A stretch of 10,056 nucleotides of DNA from an uncultured Oxalobacteraceae bacterium. Lineage in GTDB: Bacteria > Pseudomonadota > Gammaproteobacteria > Burkholderiales > Burkholderiaceae. The notes under the pieces are model-generated. The model made no database searches and was not told the DNA's origin. It saw only the letters and a program-made list of their open reading frames with translations. Below are positions 1 to 6,493 of this stretch, piece by piece (the stretch's first letter is position 1; each line of letters begins with the position of its first letter). The DNA is taken from positions 1-10,056 of the forward strand of contig CAMLDH010000110.1 of assembly GCA_946478765.1 (NCBI GenBank), read 5' to 3'. The translations under genes and the position numbers were made by a program.

Positions 1-4
1 CTTA

Positions 5-68
5 GCCCGGATATTTTAGTGCGCCGTGCAAAGGCGCAGTTTCTCAGTGGGTGCGAATCCCACCCGGC
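5..68 (+). other. tRNA-like structured element without a D arm (unclassified)
   Basis: Two consecutive arms have exact tRNA geometry. Bases 21-37 form a 5-bp stem (GCGCC/GGCGC) with a 7-base loop GTGCAAA, which reads as an anticodon loop with T33, GCA and AA. Bases 47-63 form a 5-bp stem (GTGGG/CCCAC) with a 7-base loop TGCGAAT, one base away from the T-loop consensus. Flanking CCGG at 7-10 can pair with CCGG at 64-67. However, only 10 bases lie where a D arm should be, the variable region is 9 bases, the acceptor stem is imperfect and no CCA follows. It could be a degenerate tRNA, a leader structure for the downstream SDR gene, or a piece of another structured RNA. The part around 40-68 also loosely resembles the 5' end of an FMN riboswitch, but the rest of that element is absent. 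Confidence 0.25.
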
Positions 69-121
69 AACTTGCGCGCTGGCCGGTAGCTTCAATGATT
101 TTTATTATAAAAGGAGTCCGT

Positions 122-904
122 ATGCGCAACGTACAGCAATTATTTGACCTTACCGGGAAGACCGCGCTCGTCACTGGCGGATCGCGCGGGCTGGGTTTGC
201 AAATTGCCGAAGCTCTGGGCGAGCAGGGCGCGAAAATCGTTCTGTCGTCGCGCAAGCAGTCCGATCTCGATGAAGCGGTGGCCCATCTCAAGGCGCGCGG
301 CATCAACGCCAGCGCGATTGCCGCCGATCTGTCGCAAGAGGCGGCTGTCGCGCCGCTGGTAGCGGAAACGCTGAAGCGCCTCGGCCACATCGATATCCTG
401 ATCAACAATGCCGGCGCGACCTGGGGTGCCCCGGCCGAAGACCATCCGATCGACGCTTGGGACAAGGTGATGAACCTCAATATTCGCAGCATCTTTCTGC
501 TGTCGCAAGCGGTCGGCAAGCAATCGATGATTCCACGCGAATATGGCCGTATCGTCAACGTGGCGTCGATCGCCGGGCTTGCCGGCAACAGGCCCAGCTC
601 CATGCAAACGATCGCGTACAACACATCCAAGGGTGCCGTCGTCAACTTCACCCGCACGCTGGCCGGCGAATGGGGCCGCTACGGCATTACGGTCAATGCG
701 CTGGCGCCGGGCTTCTTCCTAACCAGGATGACCAAGGGCGTACTCGAAAAATTCGGCAAGGAAGAGCTCGCGCAACACGCACCGCTGCAACGGATCGGCG
801 ACGATGAAGACCTGAAAGGCGCCGTGTTGCTGTTTTCGTCGGACGCTGGCAAATACATCACGGGCCAGATTCTGGCGGTCGACGGCGGCGTGTCTGCCGT
901 TTGA
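122..904 (+). CDS. SDR family NAD(P)-dependent oxidoreductase
   Basis: This is a classical short-chain dehydrogenase/reductase of 260 aa, the usual length, which should interconvert a hydroxyl and a ketone on an unknown substrate in the cytoplasm. Visible motifs are the cofactor-binding TGGSRGLG (18-25), NNAG (95-98), and a catalytic tetrad of N120, S149, Y166 and K170, followed by PG at 196-197. The SSR at 42-44 after the second beta strand suggests a preference for NADP(H); this is an inference. The ATG at 122 is chosen because AAAGGAG lies a few bases upstream and the protein then begins at the normal SDR N-terminus; the frame is open back to base 26, but that stretch overlaps the structured leader. 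Its stop overlaps the start of the thioesterase gene, so the two are probably translated together. It resembles gluconate-5-dehydrogenase-like and 3-oxoacyl-reductase-like SDRs, but the substrate cannot be told. Confidence 0.92.
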   Translation: MRNVQQLFDLTGKTALVTGGSRGLGLQIAEALGEQGAKIVLSSRKQSDLDEAVAHLKARGINASAIAADLSQEAAVAPLVAETLKRLGHIDILINNAGATWGAPAEDHPIDAWDKVMNLNIRSIFLLSQAVGKQSMIPREYGRIVNVASIAGLAGNRPSSMQTIAYNTSKGAVVNFTRTLAGEWGRYGITVNALAPGFFLTRMTKGVLEKFGKEELAQHAPLQRIGDDEDLKGAVLLFSSDAGKYITGQILAVDGGVSAV

Positions 905-1347
905 TGGTCGCCATGACTACTTCAAAACCGCAGCCGTTTCCCGTTGAAATTCCATTCCTGGACGATCTCGGCGTCGAGTTTCTCGGAATGGGAAATGGCG
1001 AAGCCGAAATCGCGTTGAATCTTTTGCCGCGCCACATGAACAGCTGGCATGTCACGCATGGCGGCGTGACGATGACGCTGCTGGATGTCGTGATGTCGAT
1101 GGCCGGGCGCTCGCTTGATCCGGGGGCACGCGGCGGCGTCACCGTTGAAATGAAAACCAGTTTCATGCAGCCGGGCGGCAAGCCGGGCGGGCGCATTGTC
1201 GCCAAAGGCAAGGCCATTCACCGTTCGACCACCATCTGTTTTTGCGAAGGCGAAGTGTGGGCCGACGACAAGCTGGTCGCGAAGGCGATGGGCACATTCA
1301 AGTACCTCAAGCGACTCGATGTCGCCCATAAAATGGAGCAGGACTGA
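904..1347 (+). CDS. PaaI/hotdog-fold thioesterase
   Basis: The predicted protein is 147 aa, the size of a single hotdog domain in the PaaI family, which hydrolyses acyl-CoA thioesters. The central helix carries the family signature: H49, HGG at 52-54 and D61 within HVTHGGVTMTLLD. The second half (SFMQPGG... then AKGKAIHRSTTICFCEGEVW) gives the expected beta strands. The ATG at 904 overlaps the SDR stop codon (TGATG), which favours translational coupling. ATG 913 is an alternative and TTG 901 is also in frame; none has a clear Shine-Dalgarno, so the start is uncertain by a few codons. Its position between two SDR genes suggests it releases or proofreads a CoA-linked intermediate of the same pathway; this is an inference and the acyl substrate is unknown. 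Confidence 0.88.
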   Translation: MVAMTTSKPQPFPVEIPFLDDLGVEFLGMGNGEAEIALNLLPRHMNSWHVTHGGVTMTLLDVVMSMAGRSLDPGARGGVTVEMKTSFMQPGGKPGGRIVAKGKAIHRSTTICFCEGEVWADDKLVAKAMGTFKYLKRLDVAHKMEQD

Positions 1348-1402
1348 GGCAATGGCCTCCCGGAATTCATCAAGCTATTCAATCATTGCAGCAGGAAATA
1401 AC

Positions 1403-2305
1403 ATGAAAAACTTCCAAAACAGGGTCGCCGTCATCACTGGCGGCGCCAGCGGGTTCGGCCGCGAATTTGCCAATATCGGCGCCGGGCTCGGCATGAAACT
1501 GGTACTGGCCGATGTGCAGCAGGACGGCCTCGACAAAGCGAGGGCGGAACTGGAAGCGCAAGGCGCGCAGGTGCTGGCCATGCGCTGCGATGTGCGCGAG
1601 GCGGAAGAAGTACAGGCGCTGGCGGATGCGACCATGGCCAAATTCGGTGCCGTGCACCTGGTGTTCAACAATGCGGGTGTCGGTTGCGGCGGCCTGGTAT
1701 GGGAAAACACGCAAGCCGACTGGGAGTGGGTGTTGGGCGTCAACCTGTGGGGCGTAATTCATGGTGTACGCATCTTCACGAAGCTGATGCTGGAATGCGC
1801 AAAGGAAGCGCCGGGCTATGAAGGCCATATCGTCAATACCGCGTCGATGGCGGGTTTGCTGAACACGCCGACCTTGGGAATTTATAACGTTTCCAAGCAC
1901 GCCGTGGTGTCGTTGTCAGAGACCTTGTATCACGATTTGAAACTGGTGGAAGCACCGATCGGCGCTTCGGTTCTGTGCCCGTACTTTGTTCCGACCGGCA
2001 TCAGCCAGTCGCATCGCCATCGCCCGGACGACGTGCGGGCGGACGCACCTACCGTCAGCCAGCGCGCGGCGCAGGCGATGTCGCACAAGGCCGTGTCCTC
2101 CGGCAAAGTGTCGGCAGCACAGGTAGCGGAATGGACCTTCGATGCGATCCGCGACGACAAGTTTTACATCTACTCGCATCCGGACGCATTGGGCAATGTG
2201 CAAAAGCGGATGGAAGATATCGTGTTGCAGCGTAATCCGGGCGATCCGTATGAAGCCGCGCCGCAAGTGCGCGAGATGCTCCAGGCGAAGTTGAACGCAG
2301 TGTAA
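1403..2305 (+). CDS. SDR family oxidoreductase, longer NAD-type
   Basis: This is a second SDR, 300 aa, clearly not a duplicate of the first. It has TGGASGFG at 12-19, D37 at the end of the second strand (typical of NAD(H) use), D63, NNAG at 89-92, and catalytic N114, S148, Y161 and K165. The long C-terminal part, with LCPYFVPTGI and FYIYSHP motifs, matches my memory of the group catalogued as PRK06194; that match is recalled, not searched. The ATG at 1403 has AGGA at 1393-1396 with good spacing and starts directly at the SDR fold. An in-frame ATG at 1352 would add 17 residues of non-conserved leader. The gene starts 55 bases after the thioesterase stop and is probably in the same transcript. 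The substrate is unknown. Confidence 0.92.
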   Translation: MKNFQNRVAVITGGASGFGREFANIGAGLGMKLVLADVQQDGLDKARAELEAQGAQVLAMRCDVREAEEVQALADATMAKFGAVHLVFNNAGVGCGGLVWENTQADWEWVLGVNLWGVIHGVRIFTKLMLECAKEAPGYEGHIVNTASMAGLLNTPTLGIYNVSKHAVVSLSETLYHDLKLVEAPIGASVLCPYFVPTGISQSHRHRPDDVRADAPTVSQRAAQAMSHKAVSSGKVSAAQVAEWTFDAIRDDKFYIYSHPDALGNVQKRMEDIVLQRNPGDPYEAAPQVREMLQAKLNAV

Positions 2306-2369
2306 TGACTGCGGCGATCCAGACAAACCAGTTTGCGGCACTGTCTTCGGGTGCACCGCTTATAAGTAT

Positions 2370-3095
2370 TTATTTGATCGGACGCTCTCGGAGCACTGCG
2401 CCATCGGACTTGTAAAGTTGCACCACGGTGGAAACACGCGTGCCGTAAGTGGGCGACTCGATACACACCGGCGACAACATCCTTTCCAGCTCCAGATCAA
2501 CCCCGGTTTTCGGCAAGCGGCAATCCGATGCGCGCGTGGTGTCGGTCAGCATTTCAAAGTACGCGTCTTCCGGCGCGCCCTGGCATAACAGGCTGGCAAA
2601 TTGTGCTTTGGCTCGGACCACCTTGGGCCATGGTGCGTCCAGCAATCCATTCGACAATCCATAGATGCCGGGTTGCAGCCGCTGACCATTGCGCACATCG
2701 GCCTGCCCCCGGTTGGAAAACCAGATAACTTTTTCATTGTCGCCGACCAGCAGGTTGAAACCATTGAATACGTCATCTTGTGCCGCGAGTTCGGCCACAT
2801 ATTCTTCGGCAGTGGCTTGCCCGGTCAGGTAGTTGGCGACCAGGCGGCCGCGCGAGGGTGCGTCGAGGCGTCGTTCGGACGGTGCGCGGATATTGGTGAG
2901 CGCGGCAAAGCGGCCGTCGCGCGTAATGCCCAGCCACGTGCCGCCGCCTTGCAAGTCGCGTCCGGCATAGACGTGCGGATGATCTTCCCACCATGCGGCG
3001 GGCGCCGCCGGGCGCTCATAAAATTCATCGCGATTGGCGGCGGCAACCAGCGGCATGCCTGGAATGACTTGCCAGGCGAATACGATCAAGCACAT
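2370..3095 (-). CDS. NRDE family protein (TANGO2-like)
   Basis: The protein is 241 aa, matching the NRDE/TANGO2 family, and carries its namesake motif NRDE at 21-24. The N-terminus MCLIVFAW places Cys2 where an N-terminal nucleophile would sit, followed by GGTWLG (51-56), LTNIR (66-70), YGLSN (145-149) and a C-terminal YGTRVSTVV (217-225). The biochemical activity of bacterial members is not settled; animal homologues (TANGO2/HRG-9) have been linked to haem trafficking. The start overlaps the last 10 bases of the DUF4936 gene and has no good Shine-Dalgarno, so translation is probably coupled. It converges on the SDR operon with 64 bases between the stop codons and no clear terminator there. 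Confidence 0.9.
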   Translation of the reverse strand: MCLIVFAWQVIPGMPLVAAANRDEFYERPAAPAAWWEDHPHVYAGRDLQGGGTWLGITRDGRFAALTNIRAPSERRLDAPSRGRLVANYLTGQATAEEYVAELAAQDDVFNGFNLLVGDNEKVIWFSNRGQADVRNGQRLQPGIYGLSNGLLDAPWPKVVRAKAQFASLLCQGAPEDAYFEMLTDTTRASDCRLPKTGVDLELERMLSPVCIESPTYGTRVSTVVQLYKSDGAVLRERPIK

Positions 3096-3373
3096 GAGAA
3101 AACGTCCAAAAAATATTCTGTGTGGCGCTCGCCATCGATGAATGCATCCAGTTTCGCCTGGGCGACAGCACGCGCTAATGCGGCTTCAAAGTCTTGCGGT
3201 ACCGCCAAGTACACTTCCATCCAGGTCTGTCGCCGGTCCTTTTCTTCCGGCCGGCGTTTCAGTGCCACGGCTATACCATGCTCTTTCGAAAGAACGGACT
3301 GCATTGCCGTTACCCGCACCTGCAATGCCTGCGCATCTTCGCAGCGGGCGCGGTAGTAAATATACAGATCCAT
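3086..3373 (-). CDS. DUF4936 family protein
   Basis: This is a small soluble protein of 95 aa with no signal peptide or membrane segment. It starts MDLYIYYR and has the conserved stretch LKRRPEEKDRRQTWMEVY (38-55), which I recognise as DUF4936, a family seen mainly in betaproteobacteria. The alternating strand/helix pattern suggests a compact ferredoxin-like or dimeric alpha/beta barrel fold; this is an inference. The ATG at 3373 is preferred because GAAGGTG lies just upstream on the minus strand; the frame is open 27 codons further, but that stretch is low quality. Its end overlaps the NRDE start by 10 bases, so the two proteins may act together. No function is known to me. Confidence 0.85.
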   Translation of the reverse strand: MDLYIYYRARCEDAQALQVRVTAMQSVLSKEHGIAVALKRRPEEKDRRQTWMEVYLAVPQDFEAALARAVAQAKLDAFIDGERHTEYFLDVFSCA

Positions 3374-3477
3374 GTTCACCTTCTTTTTGCGCCTGCCAAG
3401 GCCCGCGAATGCCAAACAACTGCTTCGGCTCGCCCGGAGGTTCGCCAGCTGCACCAGCTTGCAAATACGTTGAGCGC
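3374..3477. other. Short intergenic spacer, no gene seen
   Basis: These 104 bases separate the ygfZ-like stop from the DUF4936 start on the minus strand. Apart from the DUF4936 ribosome binding site at its left edge, I see no convincing ORF, terminator or promoter. The gap is short enough for ygfZ, DUF4936 and NRDE to share a transcript. Confidence 0.5.
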
Positions 3478-4539
3478 CTATGCCGGATTCGGTAATACGT
3501 AAGGCAGCGGCTTGAATTGCAATGCCGCGCCATCGGCCGAACCGAGATGGATTGCCCCTGCGTCCAGGGCTGCAACCTTGATCTCAACCAGGCACATCAT
3601 TTCGTTTTGCGAATTGCTTTCAGCATTGACGATCATGCCGCAAGGTTGTTCCGGATCTGCAACTGAAAAAACTTCCATGCCGGGTTTTGCATCTTGCGTT
3701 TCAATCGAAGCCAGCATCATCCTGCGCTTGAGTTTGCCCAGGTATTGGCTGCGCGCGACGATTTCTTGCCCGGGATAGCAGCCCTTCTTGAAATTCACGC
3801 CGCCGATCAATTCATAATTGACCATTTGCGGCACGAACTGCTCCTGGGTTGCTTGCGTGATTTGCGGAATGCCGGCATGGATATCGGTGAGTCGCCATGC
3901 ATGCGGTTCGGCCGGCGTGAGTGTTTCGATCAGCGTGGCCCATGCATCTTGCGCGACTATCTGGGTCGTGATCCATTGATAACGGGGAGCGCCAAGCGCG
4001 TCTGCGACGCGGATGAGCGTGCCTGCATCGGATTCGACTTTCGTATAGGGCGATGGCGGCAGGGTCGGAAACCAATTTGACAAGGCGGCGCCGGCGGCGG
4101 TGCCGGTCAATCCGAGCGTCGTATGGTCGGCAGTAATATCGGCCAATTTGACTTTGGCACGCAGTACAAACATCTGCAGGCGCTTTTGTATCGCGGGCAG
4201 GATGTCGCGCGGTACTTGCAACAGGATGGCATCGGCCGATTTCCAGATCAGGAAGGTCGCCAGCAAGCGGCCTTTGGGCGAGCAATATCCGGCAAGGCGT
4301 GCCTCGTCGGACGTCAAATGCTCGACATCATTGGTCAACTGATTGTGCAGAAAATGCGCAGCGTCTTCGCCGGACAATGCGATCAAGCCGAGATCGGCAA
4401 GCGGCGCGATGAAATCGGTGGTCGGCGTGATGCCGGCCGAATCGATGCCGGCATTCCGGACTTGCCGTGGGTCTGTGTCGGGTTTTTGTGCGCCGTGCTG
4501 GTTTAATGATTGCGGCAACGTATTCATGAGTTCAGCCAT
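3478..4539 (-). CDS. ygfZ: YgfZ/GcvT-like folate-binding protein (Fe-S maintenance)
   Basis: This is a 353-aa protein of the YgfZ family, tetrahydrofolate-binding relatives of glycine-cleavage T protein that help maintain some Fe-S enzymes. The diagnostic motif KGCYPGQE is present at 252-259 with its conserved Cys254, preceded by GGVNF and followed by RSQYLGKLKRR. The N-terminal domain shows the typical LIALSGEDAAHFLHNQLTNDV (52-72) and YCSPKGRLLATF (85-96). The start is uncertain: ATG 4539 and ATG 4527 are both possible, neither with a strong Shine-Dalgarno, and the first 40 residues are a variable, poorly conserved tail. It is divergent from mltG and heads a minus-strand set with DUF4936 and NRDE. 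Confidence 0.9.
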   Translation of the reverse strand: MAELMNTLPQSLNQHGAQKPDTDPRQVRNAGIDSAGITPTTDFIAPLADLGLIALSGEDAAHFLHNQLTNDVEHLTSDEARLAGYCSPKGRLLATFLIWKSADAILLQVPRDILPAIQKRLQMFVLRAKVKLADITADHTTLGLTGTAAGAALSNWFPTLPPSPYTKVESDAGTLIRVADALGAPRYQWITTQIVAQDAWATLIETLTPAEPHAWRLTDIHAGIPQITQATQEQFVPQMVNYELIGGVNFKKGCYPGQEIVARSQYLGKLKRRMMLASIETQDAKPGMEVFSVADPEQPCGMIVNAESNSQNEMMCLVEIKVAALDAGAIHLGSADGAALQFKPLPYVLPNPA

Positions 4540-4738
4540 AAAGTCGGAGTAAGGATCAACCGGTTCAGTGATGTGAAATGGATGGAAAATAAAGCGACGG
4601 CTTTTTGCGCCGCACCGGGTGTGCAAAAGACGCGCCTTTATGTTTCGTTAATTATGAACCACGAACTAGTATCATTATGGGAGATTATAGTGACCTCACA
4701 AAAACGCGTCGGAATTCACTTCAGGATTGTTCTCAGGC
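4540..4738. promoter_or_regulatory. Divergent ygfZ/mltG intergenic region
   Basis: About 200 bases separate two genes pointing away from each other, so promoters for both must lie here. The part from about 4635 to 4700 is clearly richer in A+T than the flanking genes. A perfect TATAAT reads on the minus strand at 4684-4689, and TATCAT (4670-4675) and TATAGT (4686-4691) read on the plus strand. None has a convincing -35 box at the right distance, so I do not assign exact promoters. No gene is seen in the interval. Confidence 0.45.
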
Positions 4739-5728
4739 ATGGGTTTAATTAAAAAATTTCTTTTCTTTGCAGTTGTTCTGGCAATTATTTTTATTGGCAT
4801 AACGGCATACTGGGCACAACAGCCCATCACCGATCAGGATCAGGCGGCGATCGAATTTTCGATCCAGCCCGGCAGTAGCGTGCGCAGCACCGCACAACAA
4901 ATTGCAAGCGCAGGTGTCCCGATCAATCCTCTGATGCTGGAGCTGTTGGCACGCATGAGCGGCAAGAGTGCCAAACTGAAAGCCGGGAATTATGAATTAA
5001 AGCCCGCCACCACGCCGCGGAAATTGATCGACCAACTGGTGCGCGGCGAATTCGCACAAGAGTCGCTCGCGATCATTGAAGGCTGGACTTTCAAGCAAAT
5101 GCGCCAAGCGATCGCCGAGCATCCGGCGCTCAAGCACGACACGGTTCAGTTGCCGGACAATGAACTGCTGGAGAAGGTTGCGCCCGACTATAAGTTCCCC
5201 GAAGGCTTGTTTTTCCCAGATACTTATTTATTTGCCAAGGGGGCGAGCGATCTGCAAATTTACAAGCAGGCGCATGCGGTTTTGCTGAAGCGGTTGAACG
5301 AGATATGGACCAAGCGCGACCCGAGCCTGCCGTATAAAACGCCGTATGAGGCATTGATCATGGCATCGATTGTCGAAAAGGAGACCGGGCAAAAATCGGA
5401 GCGCGACATGATTGCCGGCGTCTTCATCAATCGCTTGAAGCGCGGCATGCTGCTGCAAACGGATCCGACCGTCATCTACGGCATGGGCGAGCAGTACAAA
5501 GGCCAGATCCGCAAGCGCAATTTGCAGACAGATACGCCATACAACACTTATACTCGCGCAGGTTTGCCGCCGACGCCGATTGCCTTGCCGGGCGCCGCAG
5601 CATTGGCTGCAGCGCTCAATCCGGCCAAGACCGAATCACTCTATTTCGTGTCGCGCGGGGATGGCACCAGCCATTTTTCCGGCAATCTTGACGATCATAA
5701 TCGGGCGGTTAACAAGTACCAGCGATGA
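4739..5728 (+). CDS. mltG: Endolytic murein transglycosylase MltG
   Basis: MltG (YceG) is an inner-membrane enzyme that cuts nascent peptidoglycan glycan strands and is thought to terminate their elongation. The 329-aa product has a short cytoplasmic N-terminus and one membrane segment (about 7-25), then a periplasmic LysM-like part (about 36-105) with SIQPGSSVRSTAQQI and KAGNYEL. The catalytic YceG domain includes EGLFFPDTY (155-163) and ASIVEKET (209-216), whose first glutamate E213 should be the catalytic residue by analogy with E. coli MltG. It continues with INRLKRGMLLQTDPTVIYG and YNTYTRAGLPPTPI (268-281). The ATG at 4739 starts just before the membrane helix; the Shine-Dalgarno is weak (AGGA at 4723-4726, rather distant). 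It is the first gene of the conserved mltG-tmk-holB block. Confidence 0.95.
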   Translation: MGLIKKFLFFAVVLAIIFIGITAYWAQQPITDQDQAAIEFSIQPGSSVRSTAQQIASAGVPINPLMLELLARMSGKSAKLKAGNYELKPATTPRKLIDQLVRGEFAQESLAIIEGWTFKQMRQAIAEHPALKHDTVQLPDNELLEKVAPDYKFPEGLFFPDTYLFAKGASDLQIYKQAHAVLLKRLNEIWTKRDPSLPYKTPYEALIMASIVEKETGQKSERDMIAGVFINRLKRGMLLQTDPTVIYGMGEQYKGQIRKRNLQTDTPYNTYTRAGLPPTPIALPGAAALAAALNPAKTESLYFVSRGDGTSHFSGNLDDHNRAVNKYQR

Positions 5729-5731
5729 TTA

Positions 5732-5767
5732 GTAGTCCGCCCCGCAAATTTAAGTGGGGCGAACTAC
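5732..5767 (+). other. Strong GC hairpin between mltG and tmk
   Basis: Bases 5732-5743 pair with 5756-5767 (GTAGT, a C/A mismatch, then CGCCCC against GGGGCG and ACTAC). This gives 11 base pairs around one mismatch, with a 12-base A/T-rich loop. It begins 4 bases after the mltG stop codon. No T-run follows, so it is not a canonical intrinsic terminator. It could slow transcription, protect the mltG mRNA 3' end or be a processing site before tmk. Confidence 0.6.
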
Positions 5768-5796
5768 CAGCAATAAGAACCGCAGCACACATTTCC

Positions 5797-5823
5797 ATGA
5801 CGACTTTGCAAATATTCACATGA
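5797..5823 (+). CDS. Possible 8-residue upstream ORF coupled to tmk
   Basis: An ATG at 5797 opens an ORF encoding MTTLQIFT whose TGA stop (5821-5823) overlaps the tmk ATG (5820-5822) as ATGA. Since tmk has no visible Shine-Dalgarno, ribosomes finishing this peptide could re-initiate at tmk. There is no clear Shine-Dalgarno for the small ORF either, so it may be chance. Confidence 0.25.
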   Translation: MTTLQIFT

Positions 5824-6428
5824 CCAAGGGCAAATTCATTACCTTCGAAGGCATTGACGGTGCCGGCAAATCGACTCATATAGTGTTCGTCGCCAACTGG
5901 TTGCAGACCCATGGGAAGACTGTCATTACCACCCGTGAGCCGGGCGGTACCGCGTTGGGCGAAAAGCTGCGCGAGTTGCTGTTGCATGAAAAGATGCATC
6001 TGGAGACGGAGGCTTTGCTGATGTTCGCGGCCAGGCGCGAGCATTTGGCGCAAGTGATCGAGCCGGCATTGGTGCGTGGCGACTGGGTCATTTCGGACCG
6101 CTTCACCGACGCAACATTTGCCTATCAGGGCGGCGGGAGGAAACTGGATTTGCAAAAGCTGGCGGTGTTGGAGCAATGGGTACATCCGCATCTGCAGCCG
6201 GATCTGACCTTGTTGTTCGATGTGCCGCTGGAAGTGGCGCGTGCGAGATTGGATGCCACACGGACACTGGATAAATTCGAGCAGGAAAAAGCGGAGTTCT
6301 TTGCCGCGACACGCGCAGAATATTTGCGGCGGGCGGCGCAATTTCCGGCGCGCTTTCGTGTGATCGACTCGACCCAGCCGCTGGAAGATGTTCAGAGCTT
6401 ACTTGAAAAAATTATTTCAAGTATTTGA
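5820..6428 (+). CDS. tmk: Thymidylate kinase (dTMP kinase)
   Basis: Tmk phosphorylates dTMP to dTDP with ATP, an essential step in dTTP supply. The 202-aa protein has normal family length and begins [19 protein letters not shown], with the Walker A loop at about 11-19. It has the dTMP-binding REPGG at 39-43, AARREHL around 70-76, the DRF motif at 93-95 with [16 protein letters not shown], and a lid region ending in [12 protein letters not shown]. The ATG at 5820 matches the family N-terminus but lacks a Shine-Dalgarno. A GTG at 5754 is in frame, but it lies in the upstream hairpin and would add an untypical tail. It sits between mltG and holB, as in many gamma- and betaproteobacteria. Confidence 0.96.
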   Translation: MTKGKFITFEGIDGAGKSTHIVFVANWLQTHGKTVITTREPGGTALGEKLRELLLHEKMHLETEALLMFAARREHLAQVIEPALVRGDWVISDRFTDATFAYQGGGRKLDLQKLAVLEQWVHPHLQPDLTLLFDVPLEVARARLDATRTLDKFEQEKAEFFAATRAEYLRRAAQFPARFRVIDSTQPLEDVQSLLEKIISSI

Positions 6429-6449
6429 ATCTAAAGAGAAAATTCAAAT
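6401..6449 (+). other. Two tandem AT-rich hairpins at the tmk/holB junction
   Basis: ACTTGAAA (6401-6408) pairs with TTTCAAGT (6415-6422), and ATTTGAAT (6423-6430) pairs with ATTCAAAT (6442-6449). These are two perfect 8-bp stems side by side, the second spanning the tmk stop codon and followed by a T-rich stretch (TTTTAATGTTGTTTCTT). Most stem pairs are A-T, so stability is modest. It may act as a weak terminator or processing site. Confidence 0.4.
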
Positions 6450-6493
6450 TTTAATGTTGTTTCTTAAAAATAACTTATAACACATTGATTTAA

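Noticed and set aside
36..75. Similarity to the 5' end of an FMN (RFN) riboswitch (TTCTCAG, GGGTG, CCCAC, CGGC)
   Set aside because: The remaining arms and the closing 3' half of the element are absent before the start codon at 122, so a functional FMN riboswitch is not supported.
26..121. Upstream in-frame extension of the first SDR from base 26
   Set aside because: It would add 32 residues unlike any SDR N-terminus, and the ATG at 122 has a strong ribosome binding site.
16..657. Long antisense open frames opposite the SDR, TatD and other genes
   Set aside because: They mirror the codon structure of the genuine genes on the other strand, lack motifs, and are expected in GC-rich coding DNA.
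2306..2369. Possible bidirectional terminator between the convergent SDR and NRDE genes
   Set aside because: Only short, weak inverted repeats (AGACA/TGTCT at 2321-2346) and no T-run are present.
5754..5819. GTG start at 5754 for tmk
   Set aside because: It would lie in the hairpin stem-loop and add 22 residues not typical of thymidylate kinases.
6454..6480. Eight-codon ORF (MLFLKNNL) before holB
   Set aside because: There is no Shine-Dalgarno, its stop is 13 bases short of the holB start, and short ORFs are expected by chance in AT-rich DNA.
6451..6481. Sigma-70 promoter for holB (TTGTTT with TATAAC)
   Set aside because: The spacing between the boxes is only 13 bases, too short for a normal promoter.
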